Of a stretch of 58,023 nucleotides of DNA, positions 53,647 through 58,023 are shown piece by piece (position 1 is the stretch's first letter; each line of letters opens with the position of its first letter). Source of the DNA: Ignavibacteria bacterium (GTDB taxonomy: Bacteria > Bacteroidota > Ignavibacteria > Kapaibacteriales > UBA2268); NCBI GenBank assembly GCA_026417135.1, contig JAOADV010000006.1, positions 1-58,023 on the forward strand, in the 5' to 3' direction. The notes beneath the pieces were generated by a model. It was not told the origin of the DNA. It saw nothing but the letters and a program-made list of their open reading frames with translations, and did no database searches. The translations under genes were made by a program, and so were the position numbers.

Positions 53647-54075
53647 TCAATAAACATCCTCGTTTTCGCTTTTTGGTTCCCAATCAACACCTTCACAAGG
53701 GATATAACCTTCGGCTACGTGTTCATCGTAAAGCTTACACAACTGGCTTGTAGAATCAAAATGAACACACTTCCCACAAAGGGTAGATTCTTCGACATCC
53801 TGAATTTTTTTCTTAAAGAATTGGTATTGTTTCCAGCCCGGATAAGCGGCAAAAAGCCAAAGAAAAAGAAGAGAAATCCACCAATATTTTCTATTTTCAA
53901 TGAGTTCCATAACAATAAAACTAAAAAAGAGGATTATAGCACTCCGTAGAAGGATACCCCAAACTATTGAACCAGTTGTTACAATAGGTGTAACTTTTCC
54001 ATCATAATTTTCTTCGACCCCTAAACGAAACATTAACAAATCGAGTAACCTATTAATAATATCCATTTCAAGCAT
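53647..54075 (-). CDS. Membrane protein with a four-Cys cluster, function unknown
   Basis: 142 residues. Two hydrophobic segments (about 38-58 and 64-78) precede a soluble tail with cysteines spaced C-x2-C-x9-C-x13-C (starting CGKCVHFDSTSQLC). Such spacing can bind zinc or an iron-sulfur cluster, or form disulfides if the tail faces the periplasm. I do not recognise the family. No ribosome site is seen before the ATG at 54075. It is divergent from the chaperone gene at 54152. Confidence 0.7.
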   Translation of the reverse strand: MLEMDIINRLLDLLMFRLGVEENYDGKVTPIVTTGSIVWGILLRSAIILFFSFIVMELIENRKYWWISLLFLWLFAAYPGWKQYQFFKKKIQDVEESTLCGKCVHFDSTSQLCKLYDEHVAEGYIPCEGVDWEPKSENEDVY

Positions 54076-54151
54076 TTATAAACATTTCAAAACTACATCA
54101 AAATAGCCAATTTTTTATTAATTTGCATATTTTAAAAATTTTGGAACTATA

Positions 54152-56239
54152 ATGATTAATCCGAAAACATTTGGTCTGCTTGTATTATGTTTTTTGATGC
54201 TACAATTTTCAAATATTTCCGCACAAGAAAATAAAAAAAATACCTCAACTCGCCCAAAACAAAACTCTACAAATATTAAGTCCACTGTTGTAGCCACTGT
54301 TGGCAAAGAAAAAATAACATACGAAGAAATCGAAAAAGCTTACTCAAAAAACCTTGCCAAAAAAAATACTCCATTCCATTTACTTCCAAAAGATTCATTG
54401 CTCGACTTTGTAAATCTTTATTTAAGATACCGCTTAAAAGTTAACGATGCTTTCCTTCGTGGACTCGACAAAGACCCCAACGTTGTTGAAGAAATAAAAC
54501 AAAACCGACGGCTTCTTGCCGAAACATTTTACTTCGAAAAAAAACTGGTTGAACCTAATGTTGAACGAATGCTAAAATATAGAGAATTTGATGCACAAGT
54601 TTCGTACATTTTTTTACAATTTCCTTCGGATAATCCAGACACATTACCAACTTACAATAGAGCTCTGAAACTCATCGAATTACTAAAAAAGGGTGAAGAC
54701 TTCGGAAAATTAGCAAAGGACTCGTCGCAAGACCGTGAAACTGCCGAACGAGGTGGTTTAATTTTGAACTTCATTACGGGAGGCAAGGTTCAGCGACCTA
54801 TCGAGGATGCAATTTTTTCCTTAAAAGTTGGTGAATACACAGAACAACCTATTCGAACTAAATTTGGCTACTTTATTTTAAAACTGAACAAGTTAGTTCC
54901 GAGGACAAAGGTTAAAGGAAAGCATATTCTTATTTCTGTCGGACCCAATAGAGATACTACATCAGCATTTCGAAAAGCCGACAGCCTACTCAATCTCATA
55001 CGCATCGGAGCAGATTTTTCGCGTCTCGCCGAAGAAAATTCAGACGACCCAGCCTCTGCAATGCGGGGTGGCGACTTAGGTGGCTGGTACTCTCGTTCCA
55101 GCGGTCTCGAAACATCTGGAAGATTCTTCACTACTGCTTTCGAAGAGGCTCTTTACTCGCTGAAAGACAACGAAATTTCAAAACCAATTTTAACTGAATA
55201 TGGCGTTCATATCATCAAAAGAGATTCCACCGGATTTTTCAATAGAGACGAAGACCGCGAAGAATTAAAAAGACTTTATAAACGCCTTTATTACGAAAGC
55301 GATAAAAAAGAATTTATTGAAAAACTCCAACGCTCTTATGGATTTTCTATCGAAACAACCACTTTAAAAAAATTCCTTTCATTAGTCGATACTACTAAAA
55401 CAGCAATGGACACAAATTTCTTGAAAACTGAATTCCCTTCGGAACTCCAAAAATCGGTTTTGTATAAATTACAAGATAGAAACTTTTCCTTAGAAAGCTT
55501 TATTAACACTTTAAAGACAAAACAAGAGTATAAATCGACGAGTTTGAATACTGCTGGAATCACAAATGCAATAAGCAAATTAGTCTATCCAATCGTTATC
55601 GACGAAGCAACAAAAAATCTCGAGGAAGAAAATCAAGAATTTGCTTCGATGATACGAGAATTTCGCGATGGTATTCTCCTTTTTAGGGTCGAAGCATTAG
55701 AAGTTTGGGATAAGTTAAAATTCGACTCGACATTAGCATACCAATACTGGGAGAAAAATAAAAGCAAATATAAAACACATCCTTCTTACGAGCTATACGA
55801 AATTTATGTTTTAAGCGATTCTTTAGCCCAAGCAATTTACAACCGAATAAAAAATAACGAAGATTTCGAAGAACTTGCTGGCCAATTCACTCAAAGAGCA
55901 AATCTACGCGAAAAGAAAGGTTTCTGGGGCAAAGTTACTACTCGCGAAAGTAAATTAGCACAAAAACTATTCGAGATGAATGCTCAAGCTGGGCAAATTT
56001 ATGGACCTTTTCAATTCGACGATGGTTATTCTATCGTGAAAGTTTCAAATTACGAAGCACCCCGCGAGAAAACTTTCAACGAAGCTATACCAGACTTTGC
56101 CACAGACGTTCAAGAAATTATACAAAAGAATCTTCTTGAAAGATGGTTAGCAAAAGCTCAAAAACAAATCCCAATTAAGATTAATCATAAACAGTTAGAT
56201 TTAGTTGTCGACACTCTAAAGAAAACATCAACAAAATGA
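54152..56239 (+). CDS. PpiC/parvulin-type periplasmic foldase with three rotamase-like domains
   Basis: 695 residues. A signal peptide ends at NISAQ. A SurA-like N-domain (about 45-140) precedes two clear parvulin domains: one near 150-255 (RGGLILNFITGGKVQRPIED, TKFGYFILKLN) and one near 260-370 (GKHILISVGP, RGGDLGGWY, YGVHIIKRD). A third, weaker one lies near 545-655 (KKGFWGKVTTRESKLA, DDGYSIVKVSN). Such proteins guide outer-membrane proteins across the periplasm. The stop overlaps the next, SurA-like gene by 4 bases (ATGA). Confidence 0.92.
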   Translation: MINPKTFGLLVLCFLMLQFSNISAQENKKNTSTRPKQNSTNIKSTVVATVGKEKITYEEIEKAYSKNLAKKNTPFHLLPKDSLLDFVNLYLRYRLKVNDAFLRGLDKDPNVVEEIKQNRRLLAETFYFEKKLVEPNVERMLKYREFDAQVSYIFLQFPSDNPDTLPTYNRALKLIELLKKGEDFGKLAKDSSQDRETAERGGLILNFITGGKVQRPIEDAIFSLKVGEYTEQPIRTKFGYFILKLNKLVPRTKVKGKHILISVGPNRDTTSAFRKADSLLNLIRIGADFSRLAEENSDDPASAMRGGDLGGWYSRSSGLETSGRFFTTAFEEALYSLKDNEISKPILTEYGVHIIKRDSTGFFNRDEDREELKRLYKRLYYESDKKEFIEKLQRSYGFSIETTTLKKFLSLVDTTKTAMDTNFLKTEFPSELQKSVLYKLQDRNFSLESFINTLKTKQEYKSTSLNTAGITNAISKLVYPIVIDEATKNLEEENQEFASMIREFRDGILLFRVEALEVWDKLKFDSTLAYQYWEKNKSKYKTHPSYELYEIYVLSDSLAQAIYNRIKNNEDFEELAGQFTQRANLREKKGFWGKVTTRESKLAQKLFEMNAQAGQIYGPFQFDDGYSIVKVSNYEAPREKTFNEAIPDFATDVQEIIQKNLLERWLAKAQKQIPIKINHKQLDLVVDTLKKTSTK

Positions 56240-57531
56240 AAATATTTAAGTATGTCCTCCTTTTAATCTTTATTGTAACTTTTGTTGGATATGCTCAAAG
56301 AGAGATTGGTCCTATCGACCGAATTGTCGCTATCGTTGGCGACGAAATAATAATGCTTTCACAAATACGAGAACAAGCGGAACTGCTTTCGAATCAAAAT
56401 CCAAAACTTAATCCAGCAGATATTGAACTCCAAAAAAAGATTCTTTTTCAACTAATCACCGAAAAGCTTTTGCTTATCAAAGCCAAATTAGATTCAATCG
56501 TTGTTACCGACGAAGAAATCAACCAAAGATTCGAGATTCAATTAAAGGCATTAGTCAACTTATACGGCAGCGAAAAACGCTTAGAGGAAGTTTACAATAT
56601 GCCTTTAGAAAAGTTAAAATCCACCTTTCGCGAGCAAATTCGTAATCTCATTCTAATCGAAAAAATCAAAGAAAAGAATTTGGGGGAAATTAAAGCGACC
56701 GAACGAGAAGTACTTGAATTCTACAATCAACATAAAGATACTTTACCAACGATACCAGAGCAAGTTGAACTTTACCACATAGTAAAATCCTTTAAACCTA
56801 CAGAAGAACAAATCCAAAAGAAATTTGAGCTTGCAAAAGCAATTAGAGATTCCATAGTGAAAACTGGTAATTTCGAGTACTATGCAAAAAAATATAGCGA
56901 GGATTACTTTACAGCTGGAAGGGGCGGCGAGCTCGACTGGGCTACAAACGAGACATTTATGCAAGAAGTAATCGAAGCCCTTTCCCGTTTACAAATCCGA
57001 GAGATATCGCAACCCGTTGCAACACCTCTTGGTTTCCAAATTTTTCAAATACTTGAACGAAAAAAAGATTCCCTTTTAGTTCGACATATACTGTTTAAAA
57101 TTCTTCCAACCGTGGAGGATATCCAACAAATTAAATCTTTTCTTGATTCGTTGCGGTCCTTGTGTGCCAAAGGTTATAAATTTGAAGACTTAGCAAGACA
57201 ACATTCGGACGACCAAGAAACCAGAGGTGCTGGCGGATTTTTAGGTATATACCCAGTTCAAAACTTGCCCGAACAGTTCCGAACAGTTATCGATGAAATT
57301 AGCGAAGGGGGAATTTCCAAACCCTTTCTCTATAAAACACAACCGAGCGAGTCATATCATATAATATACAAAAAAAAGGTCATTCCAGAGCATCGACCAA
57401 CACCCGAAACAGACTATAAGGAACTGGAACAGTTAGTTATTAGTTACAAGCAAAAAATACTTTTGGAAGAGCTATTAAACAAACTCAAAACAACGATATA
57501 CTGGGAAATTATCGACCCCTCTTTCAAATAA
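56236..57531 (+). CDS. surA: SurA-like peptidylprolyl isomerase
   Basis: 431 residues. A signal peptide ends near GYAQ. The SurA N-terminal chaperone domain follows (IDRIVAIVGDEIIMLSQIRE, then LITEKLLLIKAKLDSIVVTD). Two parvulin domains come next: about residues 175-275 (GRGGELDWATN, TPLGFQIFQILE) and 280-385 (VRHILFKILP, GAGGFLGIYPVQNLPE). The architecture is that of SurA, the main periplasmic chaperone for outer-membrane barrels. It is coupled to the foldase gene by a 4-base overlap, so the pair works in the same envelope pathway. Confidence 0.95.
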   Translation: MKIFKYVLLLIFIVTFVGYAQREIGPIDRIVAIVGDEIIMLSQIREQAELLSNQNPKLNPADIELQKKILFQLITEKLLLIKAKLDSIVVTDEEINQRFEIQLKALVNLYGSEKRLEEVYNMPLEKLKSTFREQIRNLILIEKIKEKNLGEIKATEREVLEFYNQHKDTLPTIPEQVELYHIVKSFKPTEEQIQKKFELAKAIRDSIVKTGNFEYYAKKYSEDYFTAGRGGELDWATNETFMQEVIEALSRLQIREISQPVATPLGFQIFQILERKKDSLLVRHILFKILPTVEDIQQIKSFLDSLRSLCAKGYKFEDLARQHSDDQETRGAGGFLGIYPVQNLPEQFRTVIDEISEGGISKPFLYKTQPSESYHIIYKKKVIPEHRPTPETDYKELEQLVISYKQKILLEELLNKLKTTIYWEIIDPSFK

Positions 57532-57566
57532 TCTAAAAAACCACAATAAGTTCAAAAGATTATAAA

Positions 57567-58023
57567 TTACTTTGAATTGGACTTGTCGAATAAAGGCAAC
57601 TGGCCTTCAATTTGTTTGAAGTGAAATCTTTTTAATTTAAGTCGGTATTTCTCGTCGATTGTACCATTATTAAGTCTATCGATAATCATTTTATGATAAT
57701 TTTCATCAATCTCTGCGGAAATAAAGTTTCTATTTAGCCTTCGACACACTTCGATTTCAGAGCCACTTCCACCAAAAAGTACTAAAACAATATCTCCTTC
57801 TAAAGTTGAAGCATTTATCAACATCTCGGATAGCTTTTGTGGGATTTGGCAAGCGTGAAAGGTTTTTTCTTTACTAACATTCTTTACCAAATCGAAGTAG
57901 AACCAACTGTAAGGCATTCTACCTTTCGAACCATTTTGCAAGTTCCTTTGTATTCTTTTATCTTCGGGATTTTGATATGGAACTGCTACATTATCTTTAT
58001 AAAATTTGCTGGCTTTGGTTTTT
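57567..58023 (-). CDS. Site-specific DNA methyltransferase, partial (N-terminus beyond window)
   Basis: The minus-strand frame stays open from the stop at 57567 to the window edge, about 151 residues of the C-terminal part; a TTG at 57941 is not a real start, since the frame continues upstream. It carries the end of a Rossmann methyltransferase: FHACQIPQKLSEMLINAST, then VLFGGSGSEIEVCRRLNR and NFISAEIDENYHKMIIDRL. This matches the N6-adenine or N4-cytosine class that puts motif I at the C-terminus. Motif I has Val where Asp is usual (VLVLFGGSG in place of VLDLFGGSG). The DPPY-type catalytic motif must lie beyond the edge. It may belong to a restriction-modification system. Confidence 0.85.
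   Translation of the reverse strand, partial: KTKASKFYKDNVAVPYQNPEDKRIQRNLQNGSKGRMPYSWFYFDLVKNVSKEKTFHACQIPQKLSEMLINASTLEGDIVLVLFGGSGSEIEVCRRLNRNFISAEIDENYHKMIIDRLNNGTIDEKYRLKLKRFHFKQIEGQLPLFDKSNSK

Overview
The window reads as chromosomal DNA of an AT-rich member of the Bacteroidota/Chlorobiota (FCB) group, most like the Ignavibacteria/Kapabacteria end of it. The reasons are: seven secreted proteins that end in a type IX secretion (T9SS) type A sorting domain; candidate promoters of the Bacteroidota kind (TTTG, 18-20 bases, TAnnTTTG) instead of TTGACA/TATAAT; a bacillithiol deacetylase (bshB1); a Bacteroidota-type ComEC; and L-lysine 6-aminotransferase. The assignment is inference from gene content. 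No insertion sequence, prophage, CRISPR array or rRNA was seen.

Layout. 1-6588 (all minus): two NarL-type response regulators (the first cut by the window edge), glutamine-dependent NAD+ synthetase, a GT9 and a GT2 glycosyltransferase, an outer-membrane barrel-like protein and a small T9SS cargo. 6604-20950 (all minus): a 14-kb cluster of four T9SS cargo genes, including a 2,688-residue protein in which a beta-propeller interrupts a beta-helix, and three proteins with cohesin-like and dockerin-like regions. Hairpins lie between or after these genes and a good promoter stands in front. 21046-24535: TPR membrane protein, tatC, two small unknown genes, tRNA-Leu(GAG). 24739-36901: housekeeping genes (glmS, comEC, pgeF, a lipoprotein RidA, argS, rsfS, a LytR_C protein, guanine deaminase, two lipoproteins, bshB1, rpiB, nuoB, nuoA). 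37082-46578: a T9SS Asp-box protein, a thioredoxin-like protein joined to a znuABC-type metal ABC transporter, a T9SS beta-helix protein, an amino-acid permease and a Sua5/YciO protein. 46603-50704: an ECF sigma factor, urocanate hydratase and a two-gene membrane system of unknown function. 51143-58023: lysine aminotransferase, tRNA-Val(TAC) and tRNA-Leu(CAA), peptide deformylase, a membrane protein with a Cys cluster, two parvulin/SurA chaperones and the 3' part of a DNA methyltransferase.

How it fits together. Much of the window concerns the cell surface: T9SS cargo, the chaperones (SurA, PpiC) that normally escort outer-membrane proteins, a TatC translocase, glycosyltransferases and an envelope barrel. 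The most likely undescribed system is the 6.6-21 kb cluster. Its proteins look able to assemble with one another outside the cell through cohesin/dockerin-like contacts around a giant beta-helix/propeller stalk. Domain assignments were made by eye from motifs; no profile search was possible.
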